Shown in pieces: positions 1 to 10,932 of a stretch of DNA of 64,000 nucleotides (position 1 is its first letter; every line of letters begins with the position of its first letter). The stretch lies in the NCBI RefSeq assembly GCF_038502225.1, contig NC_091298.1, forward strand, positions 40,971,072 to 41,035,071, read 5' to 3'. Position numbers and translations under genes: made by a program. The notes under the pieces are model-generated. The model was not told the origin of the DNA. It searched no databases and saw nothing but the letters and a program-made list of their open reading frames with translations. This DNA is from Cherax quadricarinatus (lineage: Eukaryota; Arthropoda; Malacostraca; Decapoda; Parastacidae).

Positions 1-288
1 CAAGTTCTTCAGATAAGAAAGTTAATAAAACATCAACTGTTTCTTATCTGAAGACCTTGTAAATCACGTTTTACCATTGCCAGTTCTTATTTCATTAATC
101 GTATTAAACTTTGCATTTTTATGCAAAATTTGTACTTAATGATAAATTTTATTCTCTATCTTTCAGGCTGAACCAAGTCTCTGTTATAGCAATAATATCT
201 ATATTACCTACACTTATTTCTTAGACTCCTACTATTTGTGTAGTAAACCTTAAGGGAGCTAGTCACTCGTTGCCCTCTACTATCTCTA

Positions 289-483
289 CTATATCATGCA
301 AACTGCTTCAGTGATTGAAATTTTCAGCTCCTCCAGGGTTGCAAGAAGTGGTGGTAAGTAAACTGTGCTCTTCATGTACCCCCAAAGGAAGAAGTCACAA
401 ACAGTTAGGTCCGGTGACCTCGCAGGCCACTTGTAGAGGTCATCAGACCTAACATAGAGATCGTTCATACAAACATTGCTCAC
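289..483 (-). pseudogene. Transposase fragment, Tc1/mariner (IS630-type) superfamily
   Basis: A 64-codon open stretch on the minus strand contains the block WPARSPDLTVCDFFLWGYMK followed by a TLEELK-like segment. In animal DDE transposases of the Tc1/mariner superfamily (DDE_3-type domain) the block PPRSPDLxxxDFFLWGxLK lies near the last catalytic acidic residue. Only this C-terminal part of the catalytic domain is present. The usual length is about 340 residues, no DNA-binding helix-turn-helix part is visible upstream, and I saw no terminal inverted repeats. It is therefore a dead fragment. The family-level call is fairly firm, but the subfamily cannot be set from so short a piece. Confidence 0.6.
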
Positions 484-727
484 CTATTGACCAATTCACC
501 TCAGTCATCCCTCAGAATTTATTATAAGTCAAACAATCTTTTACTAATTCAAAAGATTTTCAAATTATAGCTAAAACTCCAAGAATTCTAGAGAACTTTC
601 ATATTAATATATTGAGAGTTTATTAGGGTATTTTGTCGCTTTATATGCAGCTGTTACGTGTTCTAACTAATGACTAATGTTCAGTGTTATTTTAAACCTT
701 AAATTTTCAAGATGTATTTGCTTCTTC

Positions 728-795
728 AGGCCACCAGGCCACCAGGCCACCAGGCCACCAGGCCACCAGGCCACCAGGCCACCAGGCCACCAGGG
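728..795. repeat. 8-bp tandem repeat (GCCACCAG)n
   Basis: About eight exact copies of the octamer GCCACCAG run in tandem. Translation gives a W/P/G/L-rich repeat on the minus strand, which is simply the result of translating the repeat. Confidence 0.9.
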
Positions 796-1087
796 CCCTA
801 CATTGGCATCTTTGTTGTTTGTGGTCCAATTTCAAGTGTAACTTTATGCTGTTGTTAAGGAGCAGTTTGCATCCTATACACATGTTTGCATGGACTTCTT
901 GTTGCAAAGTTGCAATATATTGCAAAATTGTATTTATCATAAATCCCTCCGATTTCTACAAAATTGGTAAGTTGTACATTGTTCTAGTCAACATCAGATG
1001 AAAGATAAAGAGTTAGATTATCTAGATTTCAAACTTTCTTGCGAGAATTGTCAATAGACTGCATTGTAAAAAAAATTGAAATTTGTG

Positions 1088-1594
1088 ACTCACGAAATCG
1101 TAATGACACTATTGCAAACAAACCATACCGCGGGCGGAAATAGAACCCGCGGTCAGAGAGTCTCAAAACTCCAGACCGTCGCGTTAGCCACTGGACCAGC
1201 TAGCCACAATTAGATTCGTCCAACTAGGTATATTTCTACACCATAGGAAGGTTAGCACAGGCACCACTGTGACCACAAATGCAAGTTTTTACAGATGAAT
1301 CAAATCCCGCCCGTGGTACGGTTTGTTTGCAATCGTGTCATTACGATTTCGTGAGTCATGTTGACGGCAGTGAAGGGATTTGAGCTAGAGTTCGTCACGG
1401 CCACGCTAGCTGGAGATTCGTCTGTAAAAACTTGCATTTGTGGTCACAGTGGTGCCTATGCTAACCTTCCTATGGTGTAGAAATATACCTAGTTGGACGA
1501 ATCTTATTGTGGCTAGCTGGTTCAGTGGCTAACGCGACGGTCTAGAGTTTTGAGACTCTCTGACCGCGGGTTCTATCCCCGCCCGCGGTATGGT
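1088..1594. mobile_element. SINE-A inverted dimer (tRNA-headed), 12-bp target duplication
   Basis: This 507-bp insertion is flanked by the direct repeat TTGAAATTTGTG (1076-1087 and 1595-1606). It consists of one SINE unit on the minus strand (about 1088-1298) joined to one on the plus strand (about 1306-1594). Each has a tRNA-like head (minus 1126-1207, plus 1509-1590). The head carries an A-box-like stretch TAGCTGGTTCAGTGG and a B-box-like GGTTCTATCCC, and its first part resembles tRNA-Glu (inference). The body is about 190 bp with no recognised core domain. The outer end ACTCACGAAATCG is the reverse complement of internal sequence of the plus unit. Two related insertions occur at 11240-11738 and 47457-47594. 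Confidence 0.85.
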
Positions 1595-1606
1595 TTGAAA
1601 TTTGTG

Positions 1607-1842
1607 TTTTTGTTTTTGGCATTTTTTGTGAGAATTAGAGTCAATAAAAACAAAATGGTAAAACATATTGCAAAACTACTTTGAAAACCAAATAGAACCA
1701 TCATTCATCAATATTGTCTGAAAAAAAATCATGACACACCTATTATTACTCTTTGGAAAATGTGAAATAAATGTCAATAACTTATTCCTGAGTTTTCAAG
1801 TTTTTTTTTTGTAAAAAACTCTATGTAGATGAAACACCAAAT
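1607..1842. other. AT-rich spacer, no gene seen
   Basis: AT-rich sequence with short poly-A and poly-T runs between the SINE-A insertion and the 41-bp array. No coding potential or known repeat was recognised. Confidence 0.6.
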
Positions 1843-4588
1843 CTGAGCGTGTTGCAAACCCCTATTATTGTTGATAACCCAGAGTGAGCGTGTTGCAAAC
1901 CCCTATCATTGTTGATAACCCAGAGTGAGCGTGTTGCAAACCCCTATCATTGTTGATAACCCAGAGTGAGCGTGTTGCAAACCCCTATCATTGTTGATAA
2001 CCCAGAGTGAGCGTGTTGCAAACCCCTATCATTGTTGATAACCCAGAGTGAGCGTGTTGCAAACCCCTATCATTGTTGATAACCCAGAGTGAGCGTGTTG
2101 CAAACCCCTATTATTGTTGATAACCCAGAGTGAGCGTGTTGCAAACCCCTATTATTGTTGATAACCCAGAGTGAGCGTGTTGCAAACCCCTATCATTGTT
2201 GATAACCCAGAGTGAGCGTGTTGCAAACCCCTATCATTGTTGATAACCCAGAGTGAGCGTGTTGCAAACCCCTATTATTGTTGATAACCCAGAGTGAGCG
2301 TGTTGCAAACCCCTATTATTGTTGATAACCCAGAGTGAGCGTGTTGCAAACCCCTATTATTGTTGATAACCCAGAGTGAGCGTGTTGCAAACCCCTATCA
2401 TTGTTGATAACCCAGAGTGAGCGTGTTGCAAACCCCTATCATTGTTGATAACCCAGAGTGAGCATGTTGCAAACCCCTATTATTGTTGATAACCCAGAGT
2501 GAGCGTGTTGCAAACCCCTATTATTGTTGATAACCCAGAGTGAGCGTGTTGCAAACCCCTATTATTGTTGATAACCCAGAGTGAGCGTGTTGCAAACCCC
2601 TATTATTGTTGATAACCCAGAGTGAGCGTGTTGCAAACCCCTATTATTGTTGATAACCCAGAGTGAGCGTGTTGCAAACCCATATCATTGTTGATAACCC
2701 AGAGTGAGCGTGTTGCAAACCCCTATCATTGTTGATAACCCAGAGTGAGCATGTTGCAAACCCCTGTTATTGTTGATAACCCAGAGTGAGCGTGTTGCAA
2801 ACCCCTGTTATTGTTGATAACCCAGAGTGAGCGTGTTGCAACCCCCTATCATTGTTGATAACCCAGAGTGAGCGTGTTGCAACCCCCTATCATTGTTGAT
2901 AACCCAGAGTGAGCGTGTTGCAACCCCCTATCATTGTTGATAACCCAGAGTGAGCGTGTTGCAACCCCCTATCATTGTTGATAACCCAGAGTGAGCGTGT
3001 TGCAACCCCCTATCATTGTTGATAACCCAGAGTGAGCGTGTTGCAAACCCCTATCATTGTTGATAACCCAGAGTGAGCGTGTTGGAAACCCCTATCATTG
3101 TTGATAACCCAGAGTGAGCGTGTTGCAAACCCCTATCATTGTTGATAACCCAGAGTGAGCGTGTTGCAAACCCCTATCATTGTTGATAACCCAGAGTGAG
3201 CTTGTTGCAACCCTCTATCATTGTTGATTACCCAGAGTGAGCGTGTTGCAAACCCCTATCATTCTTGATAACCCAGAGTGAGCGTGTTGCAAACCCCTAT
3301 CATTGTTGATAACCCAGAGTGAGCGTGTTGCAAACCCCTATCATTGTTGAGAACCCAGAGTGAGCGTGTTGCAACCCTCTATCATTGCTGATAACCCAGA
3401 GTGAGCTTGTTGCAACCCTCTATCATTGTTGATAACCCAGAGTGAGCGTGTTGCAAACCCCTATCATTGTTGATAACCCAGAGTGAGCGTGTTGCAACCC
3501 TCTATCATTGTTGATAACCCAGAGTGAACGTGTTGCAAACCTCTATCATTGTTGATAACCCAGAGTGAGCGTGTTGCAAACCCCTGTCATTGTTGATAAC
3601 CCAGAGTGAGCGTGTTGCAAACCCCTAATATTGTTGATAACCCAGAGTGAGCGTGTTGCAAACCCCTATCATTGTTGATAACCCAGAGTGAGCGTGTTGC
3701 AAACCCCTATCATTGTTGATAACCCAGAGTGAGCGTGTTGCAAACCCCTATCATTGTTGATAACCCAGAGTGAGCGTGTTGCAAACCCCTATCATTGTTG
3801 ATGACCCAGAGTGAGCGTGTTGCAAACCCCTATCATTGTTGATAACCCAGAGTGAGCGTGTTGCAACCCTCTATCACTGTTGATAACCCAGAGTGAGCGT
3901 GTTGCAACCCTCTATCACTGTTGATAACCCAAAGAGAGCGTGTTGCAAACCCCTATTATTGTTGATAACCCAGAGTGAGCGTGTTGCAACCCTCTATCAT
4001 TGTTGATAACCCAGAGTGAGCGTGTTGCAAACCCCTATCATTGTTGAAAACCCAGAGTGAGCGTGTTGCAAACCCTTGTCATTGTTGATAACCCAGAGTG
4101 AGCGTGTTGCAAACCCCTGTCATTGTTGATAATCCAGAGTGAGCGTGTTGCAAACCCCTATCATTGTTGATGACCCAGAGTGAGCGTGTTGCAAACCCCT
4201 ATCATTGTTGACAACCCAGAGTGAGCGTGTTGCAAACCCTATCATTGTTGATAACCCAGAGTGAGCGTGTTGCAACCCTCTATCACTGTTGATAACCCAG
4301 AGAGAGCGTGTTGCAAACCCCTATTATTGTTGATAACCCAGAGTGAGCGTGTTGCAACCCTCTATCATTGTTGATAACCCAGAGTGAACGTGTTGCAACC
4401 CTCTATCATTGTTGATAACCCAGAGTGAGCGTGTTGCAAACCCCTATTATTGTTGATAACCCAGAGTGAGCGTGTTGCAACCCTCTATCATTGTTGATAA
4501 CCCAGAGTGAGCGTGTTGCAACCCTCTATCATTGTTGATTACCCAGAGTGAGCGTGTTGCAACCCTCTATCATTGTTGATAACCCAGA
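1843..4588. repeat. Minisatellite array, 41-bp unit, about 67 copies
   Basis: Tandem units of 41 bp run for about 2.75 kb; each contains AGTGAGCGTGTTGC and ends in TTGTTGATAACCC. Variation is concentrated in the middle (AAACCCCTATCAT, AAACCCCTATTAT, AACCCTCTATCAT and others), and identical variants occur in runs of neighbours. That pattern indicates local duplication. Copies on the left are nearly identical, while those after about 3190 are more diverged. No long open frame crosses the array. Confidence 0.95.
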
Positions 4589-6271
4589 AGCAACTGTGCA
4601 GCAACAACTCTGTGCTCTTCACTTTAGTCCTCACAGAACTTGTTTAGAATGAAATAATCAGTAATTTAGAATGAAATAATAGTAATTTCTGGAGTAAAAA
4701 AAAAAACAATAAAAAACTAATTGTCAACATGTCCTCTTGATGACAGCAAAAACATAAAAATTTACAATTTAAAAAAAAAAAAACATACTTAGAAATATGA
4801 TAGAAACAAGCTGATTGCATCAACATGTTGCCAGAATTTTGCACTATCTTTTGGTAAGAAAACCTTAATTTCCATAATTTTTCAACTTCAATTTTAAAAT
4901 CTCTAAAACAAAGGGTCTGGCTGCCTTCAGTTTTCCATGTGACTGGTCTGCTTGGTTTATATAGTAACTGATGTACTTTTCCCTTTAAATCTGTACGATA
5001 AGAATGTGTCACCTTGTCTGAGAGGTAGAAGGGCTATCTAACCGCTGCAAATGCTTGTGTGATATTCTCCGCAGCTCTACTTTATCAGTCGAGAAGCCCA
5101 TCATTGTTGAGGGTGCTACTGTAAGCTTTTCTGCCTTCTCTTCAACACCAGAACTTGAATCCGTATACTCACCCTATTTTATGCACTAAATTCCGTCATT
5201 TTTTTCATTATTTATAGCGTGTTTTTCTCAACCGTCTCTAGGTCAAAAACTTAAAGCCAATATATATATTAAAGCATTCTCATTGAGGGTTCATTTTCTG
5301 CCTTTGGGTTCCTAAACAGCATCAATCACTGCTTCACGTCACTTCCTGTGACATGGTAACAACATTATCGATGGCATGTAAAAATTTTGAGTTATATAGG
5401 AACGCCAGTTTACTCTCATTTATAATTATAATTCATTGCTTACCTACAGATACTTCGCTGCTTAGTTATATCACATTTAGTTAATTTTCTTACTTTTACA
5501 TATTTTTCAATTAAGATTTTCATTTAAGCTTCATTTATTTAGATTCAACGTATTCTGTGATTTGGTAAACATTCAAATGTCCATGTTTTATATCCTTTCA
5601 GTTTTCTATTCCATCCTTTTTATAAAGGTGTAATCTTGGACCTTCTGAGGCTCTTAAGGTTTCATTCCTCAAATGGTCTAAGCCAGCATAGTCAATTAGG
5701 TCGAAAAAGTTCTTGTCTTGGGAAAATGTCAAACTTAACTAAATTAGTGATAAACTCATAGAGAAAAACAGATCACCTGAATATTTACGAGTTGGAAGCT
5801 CGAGAGAATCTGAGGATCTGGAATCTTCCTTTAATGAGGGTACTTCCTCAGGCATCCAACCCTCCCACAGCACCCAATTAACAAGGCTAGAGAGGCAGAT
5901 ACACCCCTAGAGAGATCTAGCCAACTGTGCGTCCAGCTGAATGAGATAACAGGCAAAAATAGTAGCCCATTGTAGAGGAGAAAATGTGCAGTAAAGCTTA
6001 GAATACCTACACTTCGTGCATGCACGTGAATGTAATTATATATTATCTTCTCAGTCTGATAAAATAATTCGTCAGTGTTGCAGAAGGGTAAATTGAAAAC
6101 CTATTCTGTTTGGAAAGATACACCAGCAGCGAATGTCTAAAGCTACTCAACAGACATTCTCCTGTTACTGAACAGGAAAAAAATAATGTCAGCAAGCTTG
6201 AACTCATACATTTCAGAAAAATACAAATATGAGGAGAGGTTGAAGGGAATGACAAGATGTATTCATTCAGT
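4589..6271. other. Intergenic sequence, no gene recognised
   Basis: AT-rich sequence with poly-A runs and several short open stretches that show no family resemblance. Nothing in it supports a gene or a known mobile element. Confidence 0.55.
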
Positions 6272-6453
<182 letters not shown>

Positions 6454-7870
6454 TTTTTCTTTTCAACAAGTCGTCGGCCGTCTCCCACCGAGGCAGGGTG
6501 ACCCAAAAAGAAAGCAAATCTCCAAAAAGAAAATACTTTCATCATCATTCAACACTTTCACCACACTCACACATAATCACTGTTTTTGCAGAGGTGCCCA
6601 GAATACAACAGCTTAGAAGTATATACGTATAGAAATACACAATATATCCCTCCAAACTGCCAATATCTCGAACCCCTCCTTTTGAGTGCAGGCATTGTAC
6701 TTCCCATTTCCAGGACTCAAATCCGGTTATATAAAATAACAGGTTTCCCTGAAACCCTTCACTAAATATTACCCTGCTCACACTCCAACAGCTCGTCAGG
6801 TTCCAAATACCATTTGTCTCCATTCACTCCTATCTAACACGCTCACGCACGCATGCTGGAAGTCCAAAACCCTCGCCCACAACTCCTCCTTTACCCCCTC
6901 CCTCCAACCTTTTCGAGAACGACCCATACCCCGCCTTCCTTTCCCTACAGATTTATACGCTCTCCATGTCATTCTACTTTGATCCATTCTCTCTAAATGA
7001 CCAAACCACATCAACAAACCCTCTTCAGCCCTCTGATTAATTCTTTTATTAACTCCACACCTTCTCCTAATTTCCACACTCCGAATTTTCTGCATAATAT
7101 TTACACCACACATTGCCCTTAGACAGGACATCTCCACTGCCTCCAACCGCCTCCTAGCTGCAGCATTTACAACCCAAGCTTCACACCCATATAAGAGAGT
7201 TGGTATTACTATACTTTCATACATTCCCGTCTTTGCCTCCATAGATAGCATTTTTTGCCTCCACATATACCTCAATGCACCACTCACCTTTTTTTCTTCA
7301 TCAATTCTATGATTAACCTCATCCTTCATAAATCCATCCGCTGACACGTCAACTCCCAAATATCTGAAAACATTCACTTCTTCCATACTCCTCCCCAATT
7401 TGATATCCACTTTACTTTATCTAAATCATTTGATACCCTCATCACCTTACTCTTTTCTATGTTCACTTTCAACTTTCTACCTTTACACACACTCCCAAAT
7501 TCGTCCACTAACCTTTGCAATTTTTCTTTAGAATCTCCCATAAGCACAGTATCATCAGCAAAAAGTAACTGTGTCAATTCCCATTTTGTATTTTATTCCC
7601 CATAATTTAATCCCACCCCTCTCACGAGCACCCTAGCATTTACTTCTTTTACAACCCCATAAATATAAATATATTAAACAACCATGGTGACATTACACAT
7701 CCCTGTCTAAGACCTACTTTTACCAGGAAGTAGTCTCCCTCTCTTCTACACACCCTAACCTGAGCCTCACTATCCTCATAAAAACTCTTTACAGCATTTA
7801 GTAACTTACCACCTTGTAGATGAATGGTTCAGAGAACCGACATGTTGATAAATTAGACATATGTGTAACT

Positions 7871-7931
7871 CTTGGGAATCTTTATTGAGGAAACGTTTCG
7901 CCACACAGTGGCTTCATCAGTCCATACCAAG
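7871..7931 (-). ncRNA. Hammerhead ribozyme, minimal type I, minus strand
   Basis: On the minus strand the order is GGTAT...GGA (stem I 5' side), CTGATGA (7914-7920), stem II GCCAC/GTGGC with a three-base loop, GAAA, stem III reduced to ACGT, a U at the cleavage position, then TCC (stem I 3' side). All conserved core positions (CUGAUGA, GAAA, UH) are intact. The outer stem I is weaker than in the plus-strand copy, because GGTAT faces GATTCCC. This agrees with the minimal hammerheads described for Penelope-like elements. Confidence 0.8.
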
Positions 7932-8304
7932 GAGAATCTTGAAGAACAGGAGGAGAATGAGGTAATCAGTCCCTCAACCTTTAGTCGATGTGGTCAGTCC
8001 ATCAATCTTGAATAGAATACGGCATATGGGCTGAGAAGGAGCTTATAAACCGTAGGCAGGAGAGGTGCAGCAGAGGCAGGTGGTGTCACATTTGTTCAAT
8101 GTGGAAGTAGGTCGTGCCCAATGGTTAAGCAAGCGAAGAATTCCCAAGTATTAAGATCCCAAGAAGTTGCAGTGTCTGACAGGAATGTAGATGAATGGTT
8201 CAGAGAACCGACATGTTGATAAATTCAAGATTGATGGACTGACCTCATCGACTAAAGGTTGAGGGACTGATTACCTCATTCTCCTCCTGTTCTTCAAGAT
8301 TCTC

Positions 8305-8367
8305 CTTGGTATGGACTGATGAAGCCACTGTGTGGCGAAACGTTTCCTCAATAAAGATACCCAAAAG
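8305..8367 (+). ncRNA. Hammerhead ribozyme, minimal type I, plus strand
   Basis: Stem I pairs GGTAT with ATACC and GGA (8313-8315) with TCC (8345-8347), leaving an internal loop of the kind used for tertiary contacts. The core CTGATGA is at 8316-8322. Stem II is GCCAC (8324-8328) with GTGGC (8332-8336) around the loop TGT, and GAAA is at 8337-8340. Stem III is only A8340-C-G-U8343, the H17 position is U8344, and predicted cleavage falls between 8344 and 8345. Such a short stem III usually works best as a dimer or in long transcripts (family knowledge). Confidence 0.85.
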
Positions 8368-9102
8368 TTGCACATGTGTCTAATTTATCAACTTTCCACC
8401 TATTCCATATACTTGCAACATCTGCCACATTTCTTCCCTATCCACTCTATAATATGCCTTTTCTAAATTCATAAATGCAATAAAAACTTCCCTACTTTTA
8501 TCTAAATACTGCTCACATACATGCTTCAATGTAAACACTTGATCTGCACATCTAAAACACTCTAAAACCTCCTTGCTCATCCGCAATTCTACATTCTGTC
8601 TTACCTCTAGTTCTTTCAATAATAACCCTACCCTACACTTTTCCTGGTATACTCAGTAAACTTATTCCTCTATAATTTTTAGTCTCTTTTGTCCCCCTTC
8701 CCTTTACAAAAAGGGACTATACACGCTATCCGCCAATCCCTAGGTACCTTCCCCTCTTTCATACATTTATTAAACAAAAATACCAACTACTCCAACACTA
8801 TGTCATGCCCTGCTTTTAACATTTCTGTCATGATCCCGTCAGTTCCAGCTGCTTTACCCCCTTTCATTCTACGTAATGCCTCACGCACCTCCCCCACACT
8901 CACATCCTGCTCTTTTCACTCCTAGAAGATGGTATACCTCCCTGGCCAGTGCATGAAATTACCGCCTCCCTTTCTTTGTCGACATTTAAAAGTTCCTCAA
9001 AATATTCTCGCTATCTACCCAAAACCTCCATCTCCCCATCTAACTCCCCTTCCCTGTTTTTAACTGACAAATCCATTTATTCCCTAGGCTTTCTTAACTT
9101 GT

Positions 9103-10237
9103 TTAACTCACTCCAATTTTTTTCTTATTTTCATTAAAATTTCTTGACAGTGCCTCTCCCACCCTATCATCCGCTCTCCTTTTGCACTCTCTCAACACTC
9201 TCTTCACCTTTCTTTTACTCTCCATATACTCTACTCTCCTCATAACACCTCTGCTTTGTAAATTCCTCTTATAAGCTACGTTTTTCTCTTTTATCACACC
9301 CTTTACTTCATCATTCCACCAATCACTCCTCTTTCCTCCTGCTCCCACCCTCCTATAACCACAAACTTCTGCCCCACATTCTAATACTGCATTTTTAAAA
9401 CTATTCCAACCCTCTTCAACCCCCCCACTACTCATACTTGCACCAGTCCACCTTTCTCCCAATAGTTGCTTATATCTCACCGAACTTCCTCCTCCCTTAG
9501 TTTTCACCTCCCTCTTACTTGTTGTTGCCATTTTTCTCTTATCCCATCTACTTCTTTCTCTAACTGTAGCTACAACTAGATAATGATCCGACATATCAGT
9601 TGCCCCTCTATAAACGTGTACATCCTGGAGCCTATCCATCAACCTTTTATCCACAAATATATAATCTAACAAACTACTTTCATTACATGCTACATCATAC
9701 CTTGTATATTTATTTATCCTATTTTTCATAAAATATGTATTACTTATTACCAAACCTTTCTACACATAGCTCAATTAAAGGCTCCCCATTTTCATTTACC
9801 CCTGGCACCCCAAATTTACCTACTACTCCCTCCACAACATTTTTACCCACTTCAGCATTAAAATCCCCAACTACAAGTACTGTTACACTTGGTTCAAAAA
9901 TCCCCACGCATTCACTCAACATTTCCCAAAATCTCTCTCTCTCCGTTATACTTCTCTCTTCCCCAGGTGCATATACGCTTACTATAACCCACTTCTCACA
10001 TCCAACTTTCATTTTACTCCATATAATCCTTGAATTAATACATTTATAGCCCCTCTTTTCCTGCCATAGCTTATCCTTCAACATTACTGCTACTCCTTCT
10101 TTAGCTCTAACTCTATTAGAAACCCCTGACCTAATCCCATTTATTACTCTCCACTGAAACTCACCCACCCCCTTCAGCTTTGTTTCACTTAAATCCAGGA
10201 CATCCAGCTTCTTCTCATTCATAACATCCACAATCAT
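9103..10237 (-). pseudogene. RTE ORF2 part 1: endonuclease and linker (frameshifted)
   Basis: Two overlapping minus-strand open pieces (10237-9740 and 9753-9103) together cover the apurinic-type (EEP) endonuclease, which nicks target DNA during target-primed reverse transcription. Visible motifs are LSETKLKG (catalytic Glu region), SVYAPG, VVGDFNAEVGK (GDFN) and SDHYLVVA (SDH). A frameshift near 9745-9750 (after LIELCVER) separates the two pieces. The second piece continues into the basic linker with GGKRSDWWNDEVK. It ends near 9103, where the frame to the RT is lost. Confidence 0.85.
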
Positions 10238-10342
10238 CTATTTCTTATCATTCGCACAACATCCACGCACATTCATGCTTCCCACTTTGACAATTTTCTT
10301 CTTATTCTTTTTAGTAATTTTTACAGGAAAAGGGTTTACATT

Positions 10343-10490
<148 letters not shown>

Positions 10491-10932
10491 GTATATATAT
10501 ATAGGAAGTAGGTTGGTAGACAGCAACCACCCAGAAAAGTACTACCGTCCTGCCAGATGACTGTGAAACAGAAACCTATAACTGTTTTGCATGATGGTAG
10601 GATTGCTGGTTTCTTTTTCTGTCTCATAAACACGCTAGTTAACAGGGATATCTTGCTACTCCAACTTACACTTTGGTCACACTTCACAGACACGCACATG
10701 CATATATATATATATATATACATACATCTAGGTTTTTCTCCTTTTTCTAAATAGCTCTTGTTCTTCTTTATTTCTTCTATTGTCCATGGGGAAGTGGAAA
10801 GAATCTTTCCTCCGTAAGCCATGCGTGTCGTATGAGGCGACTAAAATGCCGGGAGCAATGGGCTAGTAACCCCTTCTCCTGTAGACATTTACTAAAAAAG
10901 AGAAGAAGAAAAACTTTACAAAACTGGGATGC

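Larger units (their letters stand above)
7814..8395. mobile_element. Penelope-like element fragment, inverted repeat with two hammerheads
   Basis: This 582-bp insertion sits inside RTE copy 1, with the short repeat CCACC on both sides (7809-7813 and 8396-8400). Comparison with RTE copy 3 shows the RTE sequence resumes exactly there. Two arms of about 170 bp (about 7843-8024 and 8223-8394) are inverted copies of each other. A unique middle and a direct repeat (GTAGATGAATGGTTCAGAGA at about 7816 and 8187) are also present. Each arm carries a hammerhead motif. Minimal type I hammerheads in terminal repeats are a known hallmark of Penelope-like elements. No RT or GIY-YIG coding part remains. Confidence 0.75.
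6796..8619 (-). pseudogene. RTE ORF2 part 2: reverse transcriptase and C-terminal domain (split)
   Basis: Minus-strand pieces: 8619-8380 (RT, including FIAFMNLEKAYYRVDREEMW), 7577-7374 (RT palm with FADD at 7551-7562 and TVLMGDSKEKLQRLVDEFG), and 7410-6796 (C-terminal domain with YLGVDVSADG, LLYGCEAWV and WFGHLERMDQSR). The last block is typical of RTE ORF2 C termini. The PLE insert 7814-8395 lies between the first and second pieces. Of the three RTE copies here, only this one keeps the FADD catalytic motif. The region upstream of 8619 up to the endonuclease is recognisable only in scrambled frames. Confidence 0.85.
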
